A stretch of 64,000 nucleotides of DNA from assembly GCF_030232585.1 (NCBI RefSeq), contig NZ_JASPJX010000008.1:52566-116565 (forward strand). The letters run 5' to 3'. Made by a program: the position numbers and the translations under genes. The notes beneath the pieces are model-generated. The model made no database searches. It was not told where the DNA came from and saw only the letters and a program-made list of their open reading frames with translations. Position 1 is the stretch's first letter, and each line of letters starts with the position of its first letter. This stretch comes from Corynebacterium sp. MSK008 (GTDB lineage Bacteria > Actinomycetota > Actinomycetes > Mycobacteriales > Mycobacteriaceae). Positions 7,801 to 16,611 of this stretch are shown piece after piece.

Positions 7801-9612
7801 CTATTCCCCAGTGTGCGCTTGCACCGGCCAGGCGATCTGTGCGCCCTCGATCCCTGGGTTCGCCCCGTGCCGGATCGCGCGGCGGGTATCGGCGTCGATG
7901 TAGAGGCCGGGGTCGCTGGAAAGCTGCAGCGTGCGGCCGTCGGTAAGCGAATAGCGCACGTTTTTCCAGAACCGCCCCCAGCTCATGGGTTCGCGCGAGG
8001 TGGCCAGCAGTTCGGCGATTTCGGGGCTGCGCAGCGCCGCGCGCGCCTGCTTCGCGCGCATGGAGCTGATAAACGGCGGGAGCCCGTCCAGGTAGGTGTC
8101 GGTGTCGGCGGCTTGCCAGGCGGGGTCGAGGAATTTGTCGTGGCCGACGCGGCCTTCCGGGTCACGCGGCATGCGCGCGGCGATGGGGGTTGCCAGGCCG
8201 ACGGTGTCCAGGATGCGCACGTCGAGCGGCGCGTTCATACTGGTCATGCCCAGGTTGATCAGGTACGCCGTCAGCGGCAGGTTGCTTAAGTCCGACTCCG
8301 CGTCTTCGCGGTCGCGGTAGTACCAGCTGTACATCTCTGGGTCGGCGGAGACGTAGGCGAGGTTGAGCTGCGCGGCGTCTGCGGCGATGCCTTTGTCCAG
8401 CGCGTCTTCCCAGTTCTGCATGAGCTTGGAGCCGAGGAAGTCTTCGGCGTAGCGCGGCGGGTCGGTCAGCTCGCGGCCGACGGCAAGGGTCCAGAATTCC
8501 CGCTCGTCCACGATGCCGAGTTCTTTTTCGCCGGTCTGGTACGCCTCCCAGTCGATGGGGTGGGCGCGCACGATGGTCACGCCGGCCCACACGGCCACGG
8601 CGGTCGCCAAAGCAATGCTCACGCGTGTGAGCGGCACCGCCATCGCGGGCAGCAGCAGCGCGAACAGCGGCAACAGCCACATGCGCCCGTGCATGAAGTC
8701 GCCGCCGACGCGCAGCACGTAGAGGATGTGGGCGAGCGCGCAGCCGGTGACAAGCAAAACAATTGCTAATCGACGTCCTCCGGTCCCCCGCATCATCCAC
8801 CCCACCAACGCGGCGGCAGCCAGCACCGGCAGCCAGAGCCAGTAGTAGCCCACGAAGTCCGCGAAGTACTCGAACCCGCGCGCCCACTCGGCGCCGGAGG
8901 CAGATTTGGCCACGGCCGTGTGGGGAGTGAGCAGCCCGTAGTAGCCCATGCGGAAGAGCTGGTAGGCGGCCGGCACGGGCAGCGCCGCAGCAAGGATGCC
9001 GGGGGTCTTGCGCGGGGAGAACGCGATGAGCAGGATGCCGGTCACGCCGCCGTAGAGCGCGAGCTCGGGGCGCACCAGCCAGGACATGCCGCACCAAAAG
9101 GCGAGGAAGTAGCCGGCTTCCGGCACGCGGCGGCGCAGCGGCTCGGCCCACGCGACCAGCGCAGCCCACCACACGGCGATCCACAGCAGCGACAAGCCCC
9201 ATTCCAGCCCGGAGGTGGCGAAGTCTCGGGCGGGCGGCAGCGCCAGGTAGATCACGATGCCCAGGGGCACGACGGGGCCCACTTTGCCCCAGAACCGGCC
9301 CGTGGCGAAGGTGGCCAGCGCGGCCGCCGCGACGGTGAAGATCAGCGCGAGCCACATAGCCACATCTTCGAGCCGGGCACCGGTGAGCCAGCCAAACGCG
9401 GTGATCAGGTACTGCCATAGCGTGGAGGTGTTGGCCTCCACTCGCTCGCCGGCGTTGAACACGGGCCCGTTTCCGGCGAGCAGGTTGCGCACGGTGCGCA
9501 GGACGATCAAGCCGTCGTCGGACATCCAGCGGCGGGTCCATCCGCCCCAGAACGCGAAGATGCCCGCGACTACGGCTGCGGCGAGCGCGGAGAGGCGGGC
9601 ATGTTTGGTCAT
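7801..9612 (-). CDS. aftB: Terminal beta-(1->2) arabinofuranosyltransferase AftB
   Basis: Integral membrane GT-C glycosyltransferase that adds terminal beta-1,2-arabinofuranose from decaprenyl-phospho-arabinose to arabinogalactan, creating mycolate attachment sites. The 603 residues show about ten hydrophobic segments in the first 380 residues, then a soluble extracellular domain. The first external loop holds R-W-M-S-D-D-G-L, with the adjacent aspartates expected of GT-C enzymes, followed by the conserved V-E-A-N-T-S-T-L-W. It sits between the mycolyltransferase and ubiA, the order seen across Corynebacteriales. Identity rests on motif and synteny. Confidence 0.92.
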   Translation of the reverse strand: MTKHARLSALAAAVVAGIFAFWGGWTRRWMSDDGLIVLRTVRNLLAGNGPVFNAGERVEANTSTLWQYLITAFGWLTGARLEDVAMWLALIFTVAAAALATFATGRFWGKVGPVVPLGIVIYLALPPARDFATSGLEWGLSLLWIAVWWAALVAWAEPLRRRVPEAGYFLAFWCGMSWLVRPELALYGGVTGILLIAFSPRKTPGILAAALPVPAAYQLFRMGYYGLLTPHTAVAKSASGAEWARGFEYFADFVGYYWLWLPVLAAAALVGWMMRGTGGRRLAIVLLVTGCALAHILYVLRVGGDFMHGRMWLLPLFALLLPAMAVPLTRVSIALATAVAVWAGVTIVRAHPIDWEAYQTGEKELGIVDEREFWTLAVGRELTDPPRYAEDFLGSKLMQNWEDALDKGIAADAAQLNLAYVSADPEMYSWYYRDREDAESDLSNLPLTAYLINLGMTSMNAPLDVRILDTVGLATPIAARMPRDPEGRVGHDKFLDPAWQAADTDTYLDGLPPFISSMRAKQARAALRSPEIAELLATSREPMSWGRFWKNVRYSLTDGRTLQLSSDPGLYIDADTRRAIRHGANPGIEGAQIAWPVQAHTGE

Positions 9613-9637
9613 TGCGACGATGTTAGTGGGTGTAGCG

Positions 9638-10633
9638 CTACCAGCCTAAGTTCGGCACAACGTAGACGGCCATGGCGATGCAGAACAGCCACGCCAAGGC
9701 GAGCAGCTGCAGGACACGGTCCTCCAGCGCGATCTCGTCGGGCGCGCCGCCCTGGCCGCCGTCCACCACGGAGGCGTAGCGCAGAATCGCGATGACAAAC
9801 GGCACCATGGACACCTGGTACCAGATGGCGGCGGTGCCCTCGACGGAGTTGGACAGCTGGAAGCCCCACAGCGCGTACGACATGACCACCGCGGTGGCGG
9901 ACAGCGTCCACACGAACCGCAGGTAGGTCTCGGTGTAGCCCTGCAGCGCGCGGCGGATCTCCGCGCCGGTCTCCTTGACCAGCAGCAGCTCGGCATAGCG
10001 CTTGCCGGATGCCATGAACAGGGAGCCGAACGCGGCCACCAGCAGGAACCACTGGGACAGGTCGATGCCTGCGGCCACGCCGCCGGCCATGGTGCGCAGC
10101 ATGAAGCCGGAGGACACCAGGGCAATGTCGATCACCGGGATGTGCTTCCAGCCGAAGCAGTAGCCCAGCTGCAGCGCGATGTAGATGCCGATGACCCAGG
10201 CCAGCGACGTGCCGTCGGTAGCCAGAAGGGAAAGCCCAAGCGAGAGCGCAATGAGCACCGCCGCCATGACGTACGCCAGGTTGATCGGCAGCATGCCGGA
10301 CGCGATCGGGCGGAACCGCTTGGTGGGGTGACGGCGGTCGGATTCGACGTCGCGCGCGTCGTTGATCAGGTAGATCGAGGACGCGCCGAAGCAGAACACC
10401 ACAAACGCCAGGAGGATGTCCATGGCGGTGCGGGAGTTAAAGGCGTCCGTACCGGCGGCCAAGGGAGCTGCCAGCACGAGGACGTTTTTCACCCACTGCT
10501 TCGGCCGCAGGCCCTTGAGCATCGCGTCCGGGAGGTTCTTCGGCGGCGTCTTTTTCATCACCTGGTCAACGCCGGAGGTGTGCGGCTCCGACTTGATCAG
10601 GGGCTCGTCCACGGGTTCACGGGTGTTTGCCAC
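9638..10633 (-). CDS. ubiA: Decaprenyl-phosphate phosphoribosyltransferase (UbiA family)
   Basis: Polytopic prenyltransferase-fold enzyme of 331 residues making decaprenylphosphoryl-5-phosphoribose, first committed step to the arabinose donor. The UbiA aspartate motif N-D-A-R-D-V-E-S-D lies at about residues 87-95, and a second polar region is at K-R-Y-A-E-L. Eight or nine hydrophobic segments follow a polar 40-residue N-terminus. It starts with GTG 10633, which shares its G with the TAG of the upstream PAP2 gene (TAGTG), indicating coupled translation. The next upstream genes, PAP2 phosphatase and glfT2, belong to the same polymer pathway. Confidence 0.92.
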   Translation of the reverse strand: MANTREPVDEPLIKSEPHTSGVDQVMKKTPPKNLPDAMLKGLRPKQWVKNVLVLAAPLAAGTDAFNSRTAMDILLAFVVFCFGASSIYLINDARDVESDRRHPTKRFRPIASGMLPINLAYVMAAVLIALSLGLSLLATDGTSLAWVIGIYIALQLGYCFGWKHIPVIDIALVSSGFMLRTMAGGVAAGIDLSQWFLLVAAFGSLFMASGKRYAELLLVKETGAEIRRALQGYTETYLRFVWTLSATAVVMSYALWGFQLSNSVEGTAAIWYQVSMVPFVIAILRYASVVDGGQGGAPDEIALEDRVLQLLALAWLFCIAMAVYVVPNLGW

Positions 10634-11133
10634 TAGATCCTCTTCTCAGCCTCGATTGCCACCTTCGCCGTTGCCGCGCCCAAGGCGGCACCTGCGAGGG
10701 TGTCGGTTGGGTAATGCACGCCGAGCACGTTACGCGACAGCATCATCACCGGCACGAGCAGCCACGGCCACTTCCTTCCGGTGATGTCCGCCAGGTGCGC
10801 GGCCGCGGCGCCGGTGTTCGCGGCGTGCGAGGATGGAAACGACAGCTGCGAGGGCGTTTTCACGCCGATTGTCACGCGCGGGTCGTTCGGCCGCGGGCGG
10901 CGCACGACGCGCTTGAGCACCACGGTCGCGGCGTGCGCGGCGAAGGTGCCGGCGCCGAGCGCGAACCACTTGGAGCGGTTTCGCCCATCAAAGATAGCTC
11001 CGCCCGCGGCCACCGCCAGCCAGCCCAAGTCATGCTCGCCGAAATGGCTCAACGCACGGGCGGCCTTCGCAGTTTCTGGGGTGTACAGCTGGTCCTGGAT
11101 GGCGACGAGCAGGTCGACCTCTTTATTGCGCAT
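10633..11133 (-). CDS. PAP2-type phosphatase (decaprenylphosphoryl-5-phosphoribose phosphatase candidate)
   Basis: A 166-residue phosphatidic-acid-phosphatase-2 superfamily protein. All three signature motifs are visible: K-R-V-V-R-R-P-R-P, the central P-S-S-H, and R-N-V-L-G-V-H-Y-P-T-D. The homologue at this position in mycobacteria (Rv3807c) is proposed to dephosphorylate decaprenylphosphoryl-phosphoribose made by the neighbouring UbiA. The start overlaps the glfT2 stop by 11 bases (ATGCGCAATAA), and its stop overlaps the ubiA start, so these three genes form one tight translational unit. Confidence 0.87.
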   Translation of the reverse strand: MRNKEVDLLVAIQDQLYTPETAKAARALSHFGEHDLGWLAVAAGGAIFDGRNRSKWFALGAGTFAAHAATVVLKRVVRRPRPNDPRVTIGVKTPSQLSFPSSHAANTGAAAAHLADITGRKWPWLLVPVMMLSRNVLGVHYPTDTLAGAALGAATAKVAIEAEKRI

Positions 11134-13081
11134 CGAAGATCTTCCCCCAGTTCTCGTGGCTGGTCAGCTCGCCGCGCGCGTCGCGGTAGGTGCGCTTGAG
11201 CTCCGGCCAGCGTTCCTTGATCTGGGCGCGCAGTTCCTTCTGTTCGCGCATCAGCTCGTCGGCAAGCTGCTTGTCGCGCTTGCGGAAGGCCACGCCGGTG
11301 CCGCCGGCGGTGGACACGGTCGCCGAGTCCACGCGGGCGAGCGTGTACCAGCGCGCCTCTTCGGCGGTGAGGTTGAGCTGCGGCGCGTCCCAGTGCGCGC
11401 GATCCTCGTCCTTGCGCAGGTGCATCAGCGCCTTGACGGCCCACGGGATCTTCTTCACCTTGGCCAGGCGCCCGCCGACCTTGTTGGTGGGCACGCCCGG
11501 CGCGCCGGTCGGCGCGGGCAGGTCGGTCGCGGACGGCAGCACCTGCGCGTCCGAGTACTCCTTGCGGATCCCCTGAATCCGCGGCAGCGAGGATTCGAGG
11601 ATGTCGAAGAGCTGGTCCGGGCCCGCGAGGAAGTCGCGCATCGCCTCGTTCTGGATGGCGATGGTGGAGTACTCCATGCAGAAGTAGTGCTTCGCTGTGG
11701 ATTTCTGCATGTTCTTCAGCATCGCCTCCGGGTTGTCCGGGCCGTAGATGCTGGCCACGATGAGGCGGTTGCGCATGTGGAAGTACGCCTGCCAGTCAAT
11801 CGCGTCGTCCTTGTCCGCCCACGCCATGTGCCAGATGGCCACGCCGGGCCAGGTGACCGTCGGGAAGCCCGCTTCTTTGGCGCGCAGCGCGTATTCGTTG
11901 TCGTCCCACTTGATAAACAGCGGCAGCGGCAGGCCCATCTTCTCCGCCACCACGCGCGGGAAGAGGTTCATCCACCAGCCGTTGTAGTCCACGTCGATGC
12001 GGCGGTGCAGCGGGCGCGAGGTGGTCTTTTTCGGATCCAGGTCCTCTTCGTCCGTGCCGACGTAGCCGAGCGGGTACTTGGCAAAGTCGTGGTCGTAGAC
12101 GGCGTGCTTGGCAGCGGAGAACATGAAGATCTCCGAGTCCACCGTCTCACCCGTGGTGCGCAGCTGGCTTCGGTCCTGCAGGTTGAGCATCTGCCCGCCC
12201 ACCAGGATCGGCTTCGCTGCGTAGCGCGCGGCCTGCACGGCGCGGACGATGGAGTCCGGCTCGATGGCGATGTCGTCGTCCATGTACAGGATGAACGGTG
12301 CGTCGGTGCGGTTCAGCGCCTCGTACATGATGCGGGAGTAGCCGCCGGAGCCGCCCAGGTTGCCCTGCTGGAAAATCTCCAGTTTGCCATTCAAGTTCTT
12401 CTCGGCCTCGGCGAAGTCCGGCTCGTCCGCCGGGTGCTGGTTGCCCTGGTCCGGCATGAGCACGTTGCTGATGCAGGCTTCCACGTACGGGTCCTCCGCC
12501 AGCGCGTGCAGCGCGTTGACGGCGTCGCGGGGGCGGTTGAACGTGGGGATGCCCACGGCGACCTGTTTGGGCTGGGGCGGGACCACGGTGCCGTCGTCAA
12601 GCACTTGCTCCTTGGGCTCCTGCGGGGAGCACCACGCGGCGTCCGCGATGCGCGTGTCGTCCTCGGCGGTGATGTCGAACCACAGCCAGCCGCCGTCCTC
12701 GAAGTTGCTGAGTTTCAGCGGGATCTCGGTGCGCCCGGTTGCCTCGACGTTGGTGACGCTCACGCGCGTGCCGTCGTGCTTGGACCGGTAGACGGAGATG
12801 GTCGCGCGCCCCTCGACGTCCATGGCCAGGACCACGGTGTCCAGCTGCGACCAGCGGCGCCAGTAGCTCGCCGGGAACGCGTTGAAGTACGTCTCGAAGC
12901 TGACCTCGTTGCCCGCGGGGACCTCGAAGCTCGTGCGGTCGGACCAGCGCAGACGCTGTTTGTTGTGCTCCTGCTCGATCAGGTACAGCATGCGCACGTC
13001 GTGCGGCTCGCCCTTTTTGGGCATGAGGACGCGCTGCAGCGTGTCCACGGCGAGGGTCTTGCTCGTCTCCACAGCTCTCAC
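11123..13081 (-). CDS. glfT2: Galactofuranosyltransferase GlfT2
   Basis: Processive GT2 enzyme that polymerises alternating beta-1,5 and beta-1,6 galactofuranose for arabinogalactan, using UDP-Galf made by Glf. The 652-residue length is near that of mycobacterial GlfT2. A jelly-roll-like N-terminal region precedes the GT-A domain, whose metal-binding aspartates are D268-D270 in Y-M-D-D-D-I-A. W-D-D-N-E and H-M-A-W later in the domain match the catalytic base and active-site histidine regions. The start is uncertain: GTG 13081, or GTG 13072 with GAGAG just upstream. It is the first gene of the ubiA/PAP2 unit. Confidence 0.93.
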   Translation of the reverse strand: MRAVETSKTLAVDTLQRVLMPKKGEPHDVRMLYLIEQEHNKQRLRWSDRTSFEVPAGNEVSFETYFNAFPASYWRRWSQLDTVVLAMDVEGRATISVYRSKHDGTRVSVTNVEATGRTEIPLKLSNFEDGGWLWFDITAEDDTRIADAAWCSPQEPKEQVLDDGTVVPPQPKQVAVGIPTFNRPRDAVNALHALAEDPYVEACISNVLMPDQGNQHPADEPDFAEAEKNLNGKLEIFQQGNLGGSGGYSRIMYEALNRTDAPFILYMDDDIAIEPDSIVRAVQAARYAAKPILVGGQMLNLQDRSQLRTTGETVDSEIFMFSAAKHAVYDHDFAKYPLGYVGTDEEDLDPKKTTSRPLHRRIDVDYNGWWMNLFPRVVAEKMGLPLPLFIKWDDNEYALRAKEAGFPTVTWPGVAIWHMAWADKDDAIDWQAYFHMRNRLIVASIYGPDNPEAMLKNMQKSTAKHYFCMEYSTIAIQNEAMRDFLAGPDQLFDILESSLPRIQGIRKEYSDAQVLPSATDLPAPTGAPGVPTNKVGGRLAKVKKIPWAVKALMHLRKDEDRAHWDAPQLNLTAEEARWYTLARVDSATVSTAGGTGVAFRKRDKQLADELMREQKELRAQIKERWPELKRTYRDARGELTSHENWGKIFDAQ

Positions 13082-13160
13082 TTTCTGTTGTGGGCAGTTG
13101 GAGCCAAGCGTAATCGCTTCAATGGTGATTCCTTGGTGTGGCTCGCGGTTCGGTGCGGGG

Positions 13161-13733
13161 CTAGCTGGAGAAGAGGAGGCGCAGGCCTTCGCGGAGGTCG
13201 GCCACGATGCGGTCGGACTCCGATTCGGGAACCCGCAGGTTGTCCAGCGTGAGACCGTTGATCAGCGCGGTAACTAGGCGCGCTTTGGGCTTTGCGTCCT
13301 CCTCACCGCCCAGTGCAGCGACAACGCTGCCCTGAAAGTCTTCGAGGACCTCGGTGTAGAGATTCGCAATCCAGTCCCGGGTTGCAGAGGCGGATCCGTA
13401 CGTGACCCAGATTGCGGCATCTTCGGAACGCACGCCGCCGATCGGCAGGAGCTCGGCAAGCCTGGCCACCCAGGTTTCGAGCTCGTCTCCTTTTTCAGGA
13501 ACTGCCGCTACCCGCTCGCTCTGGCGCTGGATGGAGCGGATGAACGCGTGCGCTAGCAGGGCGTCCCTATTCGGGGCGTGATACTGCACCGAGCCAGCGG
13601 CGAACCCGGATTCCTTCGCCACCTCCCGCACGCTCACGGCATCGAGGCCGCGCGACGCGATGATGCGGATAGTCGCGTCGGCGATGGTCGCGGCCGATTC
13701 TGAAAACTGATGGTCCAGGGAAAAGTCGTTCAT
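13161..13733 (-). CDS. TetR-family transcriptional regulator
   Basis: A 190-residue protein with the TetR N-terminal helix-turn-helix at about residues 15-60 (A-T-I-A-D-A-T-I-R, then V-S-V-R-E-V-A-K-E-S-G-F and S-V-Q-Y-H). The remainder is an all-helical ligand domain with no recognisable ligand signature. It is divergent from the GAP-family membrane protein at 13806, and the 72-bp gap holds two copies of a 10-bp palindrome. This is the usual arrangement of a local TetR repressor controlling itself and an adjacent exporter-like gene. Confidence 0.88.
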   Translation of the reverse strand: MNDFSLDHQFSESAATIADATIRIIASRGLDAVSVREVAKESGFAAGSVQYHAPNRDALLAHAFIRSIQRQSERVAAVPEKGDELETWVARLAELLPIGGVRSEDAAIWVTYGSASATRDWIANLYTEVLEDFQGSVVAALGGEEDAKPKARLVTALINGLTLDNLRVPESESDRIVADLREGLRLLFSS

Positions 13734-13753
13734 GGTTGCGCACCATTCTAGAT

Positions 13754-13791
13754 TCTCGTACGTTCGTAAGGCGTAATACGTTCGTACGAGA
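13754..13791. promoter_or_regulatory. Probable TetR operator: two TACGTTCGTA sites inside a larger inverted repeat
   Basis: TACGTTCGTA, itself an inverted repeat (TACG/CGTA), occurs at 13759-13768 and 13777-13786, 18 bp apart. The outer flanks TCTCGTACG (13754-13762) and CGTACGAGA (13783-13791) are also complementary. The site lies midway between the divergent tetR and GAP-family genes. Assignment to this TetR protein is inference from position. Confidence 0.7.
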
Positions 13792-13805
13792 GATCCAGAG
13801 ATCCC

Positions 13806-14495
13806 ATGGGTTCAGTCATCCCCGTTGTTGGCTTGGCGCTGCTTGACAGCCTGAGCCTGGGCACTCTTGTCATCCCCCTTGCGCTCATCGTCCACTGGCG
13901 CGCCGTCCGCGTTCCGGCGCTGACCACCTACCTGCTTACCGTCGCGGCGGTCTACTTCCTCCTCGGGCTAGGGATACTCCTCGGATTCGCCGGTCTGGGC
14001 TCGGTCGCCGAACGGATCACGCAGACCGATGCCTTCCCCTGGATCACGTTGACGCTGGGCGCGGCCCTCGCGCTCTTCGGCATCTTCGCGCCCAACCCCA
14101 AGAAGCCCGAACCCGGGCAGTTGCCGAAACGCGCAGCCGGAGCCACAAGCAGCGTGCCGAGCATGGTCGCATTAGGCCTCGGCGCATCTCTCACCGAGGC
14201 GGCGACGATGCTGCCGTACATCGCAGCGATGGGCATCATCGGCAGCTGGGATATCCCCTCCGCGGCAAAGGCCGGGGCCGTGGGCGTCTACTGTCTCGTC
14301 ATGATCTTACCGACGGTCATCCTCGCCACCTTGGCGCTGCTCTTCGGCCAGAAGTTCTTCCCGCGGCTCGAACGCCTTATCCCCCGCCTCGAGTACGAGG
14401 CAAAAGTGACGCTTCTCTGGATCGCCGCCATCGTCGGCATCTACATGGTGGCGTACAGCGTTGCGACGATCCGCGGCGACCTCCCCGCCTCGTGA
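13806..14495 (+). CDS. GAP-family membrane protein (Sap-like), possible lipid or small-molecule exporter
   Basis: A 229-residue protein with about six hydrophobic segments. The first covers roughly residues 5-27 and starts V-V-G-L-A-L-L-D-S-L-S-L-G-T, the typical GAP/Sap opening. A polar cytoplasmic loop of about 30 residues (N-P-K-K-P-E-P-G) separates the two halves. In mycobacteria, family members help place glycolipids such as sulfolipid-1 at the surface; the substrate here is unknown. Divergence from the TetR gene across the twin operator suggests induction by a ligand of that repressor. Confidence 0.75.
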   Translation: MGSVIPVVGLALLDSLSLGTLVIPLALIVHWRAVRVPALTTYLLTVAAVYFLLGLGILLGFAGLGSVAERITQTDAFPWITLTLGAALALFGIFAPNPKKPEPGQLPKRAAGATSSVPSMVALGLGASLTEAATMLPYIAAMGIIGSWDIPSAAKAGAVGVYCLVMILPTVILATLALLFGQKFFPRLERLIPRLEYEAKVTLLWIAAIVGIYMVAYSVATIRGDLPAS

Positions 14496-14619
14496 CCAAG
14501 ACCGTTTTCGCGCGGCGGCTGCATTGGCGCTCGCCTCCCTGGGGCCGTTACGGTAGCTACGGTTTCCACCCCTCACCTGCTCGAGGGGAATCATCTAACA
14601 CATTGAAAACGGTATACCT

Positions 14620-16158
14620 ATGGCTTTCTCTCGCACCGAGATTTCTCACGAACCGCCCGCTCCGACGGGGGTTGTAGAGTCCTTCCGCTACGCATTTTCG
14701 TCGTCTACTCGCCTGCGCAAGGAAGTCCTCGCGGGGCTCACGGTGGCGCTCGCGCTCATCCCCGAAGCCATTGCGTTTTCCATTCTCGCCGGGGTTGATC
14801 CGGCGCTCGGGCTGTTCGCGTCAGTGGTCATGGCGATCACCATCGCGTTCACCGGCGGGCGACCCGCGATGATCACGGCTGCCACGGGCGCTGTCGCCCT
14901 GGTCATCGCCCCAGTCGCCCGAGAACACGGCGTGGACTACTTCATTGCCACCGTCCTGCTGGCGGGCGTGCTGCAAATCGTGCTCGCGGCGCTCGGGGTG
15001 GCGAAACTGCAGCGGTTCATCCCGCGGTCGGTGATGATCGGCTTCGTCAACGCCCTGGGAATTTTGATCTTTACCGCGCAGCTGGAGCATCTTATCGACG
15101 TCCCAAAGGTCGTCTACGTCCTCGTCGCCGCCGGTATCGCGATCATGATCGGGTGGCCGAAGCTTACGGGAGCCATCCCTGCGCCGTTGATCACCATCGT
15201 CGTCATCAGCGCCGTCGTGGGGCTTTTCGGGATGCACGTCCCCACCGTGTCGGACATGGGTGAGCTGCCGGAGTCCCTACCGCGACTGTTCGTCCCAGAC
15301 GTGCCGCTGACGCTGGAGACGCTGCGGATCATCGCGCCGTACGCGCTCGGCATGGCCCTTGTCGGCCTGCTGGAATCGTTGATGACGGCCAAACTTGTCG
15401 ACGACATCACCGACACCCACTCCGACAAAACCCGCGAATCCTGGGGCCAAGGCGTGGCGAACATCGCCTCCGGCCTGTTCGGCGGCATGGGCGGCTGCGC
15501 CATGATCGGGCAGACCATGATCAACGTCAAAGAATCCGGGGCGCGCACCCGCCTATCGACGCTTCTTGCCGGCGTGTTCCTGCTCATCCTGATTCTCGTG
15601 CTCGGCGACGTGGTGGGCCAGATCCCGATGGCGGCACTCGTGGCGATCATGATCATGGTGTCTGTGGGCACCATCGACTGGCACTCGGTGCACCCGCGCA
15701 CCCTGAAATTCATGCCGCTGTCGGAGACCGTGGTGATGCTCGTGACCGTCGTTGCCACCCTCGCCACCAGCAACCTCGCCGTCGGCGTGGTGCTCGGCGT
15801 GATCACCGCGATGATCACCTTCGCCCGCCGCGTCGCACACCTCGCCTCCGTCGAGCAGGTTTCCGCCGAGGACACCACCAACGACGGGCTCGTGGACACC
15901 CGCACCTACCGCATCCACGGCCAGCTGTTCTGGGCCTCCAGCAACGACCTGGTGTACGCCTTCGACTACACCGACCCGGCAGACAACATCGTCCTCGACT
16001 TGAGCGCGGCCGAAGTGTGGGACGCCTCCACCGTGGCGACGCTGGACTCCATCACCAGAAAATTCGAGAGCAAGGGCAAATCTGTCACCATCGTCGGCCT
16101 CGCCGGGCCAAGCAAGGACCGCCTAGACCGCCTGTCCGGCAAGCTCGACGGCCAGTAA
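14620..16158 (+). CDS. SulP-family inorganic anion transporter with STAS domain
   Basis: A 512-residue SLC26/SulP protein. After a polar N-terminus, residues 30-390 are strongly hydrophobic with the family opening (E-V-L-A-G-L-T-V-A-L-A-L-I-P-E-A-I-A-F) and the later G-G-M-G-G-C-A-M-I-G-Q motif. The last 100 residues form a STAS domain (N-I-V-L-D-L-S, then D-A-S-T-V-A-T-L-D). The family moves sulfate, bicarbonate or other anions, and the substrate cannot be read from sequence. The E-A-I-A-F version of the first motif is common in bacterial bicarbonate or sulfate members. Confidence 0.88.
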   Translation: MAFSRTEISHEPPAPTGVVESFRYAFSSSTRLRKEVLAGLTVALALIPEAIAFSILAGVDPALGLFASVVMAITIAFTGGRPAMITAATGAVALVIAPVAREHGVDYFIATVLLAGVLQIVLAALGVAKLQRFIPRSVMIGFVNALGILIFTAQLEHLIDVPKVVYVLVAAGIAIMIGWPKLTGAIPAPLITIVVISAVVGLFGMHVPTVSDMGELPESLPRLFVPDVPLTLETLRIIAPYALGMALVGLLESLMTAKLVDDITDTHSDKTRESWGQGVANIASGLFGGMGGCAMIGQTMINVKESGARTRLSTLLAGVFLLILILVLGDVVGQIPMAALVAIMIMVSVGTIDWHSVHPRTLKFMPLSETVVMLVTVVATLATSNLAVGVVLGVITAMITFARRVAHLASVEQVSAEDTTNDGLVDTRTYRIHGQLFWASSNDLVYAFDYTDPADNIVLDLSAAEVWDASTVATLDSITRKFESKGKSVTIVGLAGPSKDRLDRLSGKLDGQ

Positions 16159-16185
16159 CGGCACTTCTCCCGTAGGCTGCGCATC

Positions 16186-16548
16186 ATGCAGTTCCAGGGA
16201 TACAACGCAGACGGCCTCCCCCACGACCCCGCAGATCGGCAGCGCTCCGGCTCGCCGGCGCGCAACTACGCCATCGGCGCAGTGTGCGTCGTGGTGGCTG
16301 TGTTGTCGTTCGCGTTCCTGTCCGGCTCGACCGCCGTGTTCATCGGCATCGCCGCCGCCATTGCGGGCGCGGTGTTCATGCTCATGGGCATCCAGGGCAG
16401 CATCTACCAGCAGCCGGACCCCCTCGAGCCCGGCAACTACGGTGTGCAGGACCCTGTCCAGAATCCGGTGCAGGACCTGGGCGGGGACTACGACTGGGAC
16501 GGCAACTTCCGCCGCGAGTTCGGCGACGGCACTCCGGGCGGGCGCTAG
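16186..16548 (+). CDS. Small membrane protein of unknown function
   Basis: A 120-residue protein with a polar N-terminal 28 residues, two adjacent hydrophobic segments at about residues 28-48 and 50-70, and an acidic, Gln/Pro-rich tail (V-Q-D-P-V-Q-N-P-V-Q-D). It starts 27 bp after the SulP stop on the same strand and may share its transcript. Codon use matches its neighbours. I recognise no family. Confidence 0.6.
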   Translation: MQFQGYNADGLPHDPADRQRSGSPARNYAIGAVCVVVAVLSFAFLSGSTAVFIGIAAAIAGAVFMLMGIQGSIYQQPDPLEPGNYGVQDPVQNPVQDLGGDYDWDGNFRREFGDGTPGGR

Positions 16549-16611
16549 AGCGTAAACGTATGTACCCAAACACGCCCCTAACCCCACCACCCATCCGAAA
16601 CGAGCAATTAG

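Noticed and set aside
10781..13252. 823-codon open frame on the plus strand
   Set aside because: Antisense to glfT2; composition typical of a shadow frame.
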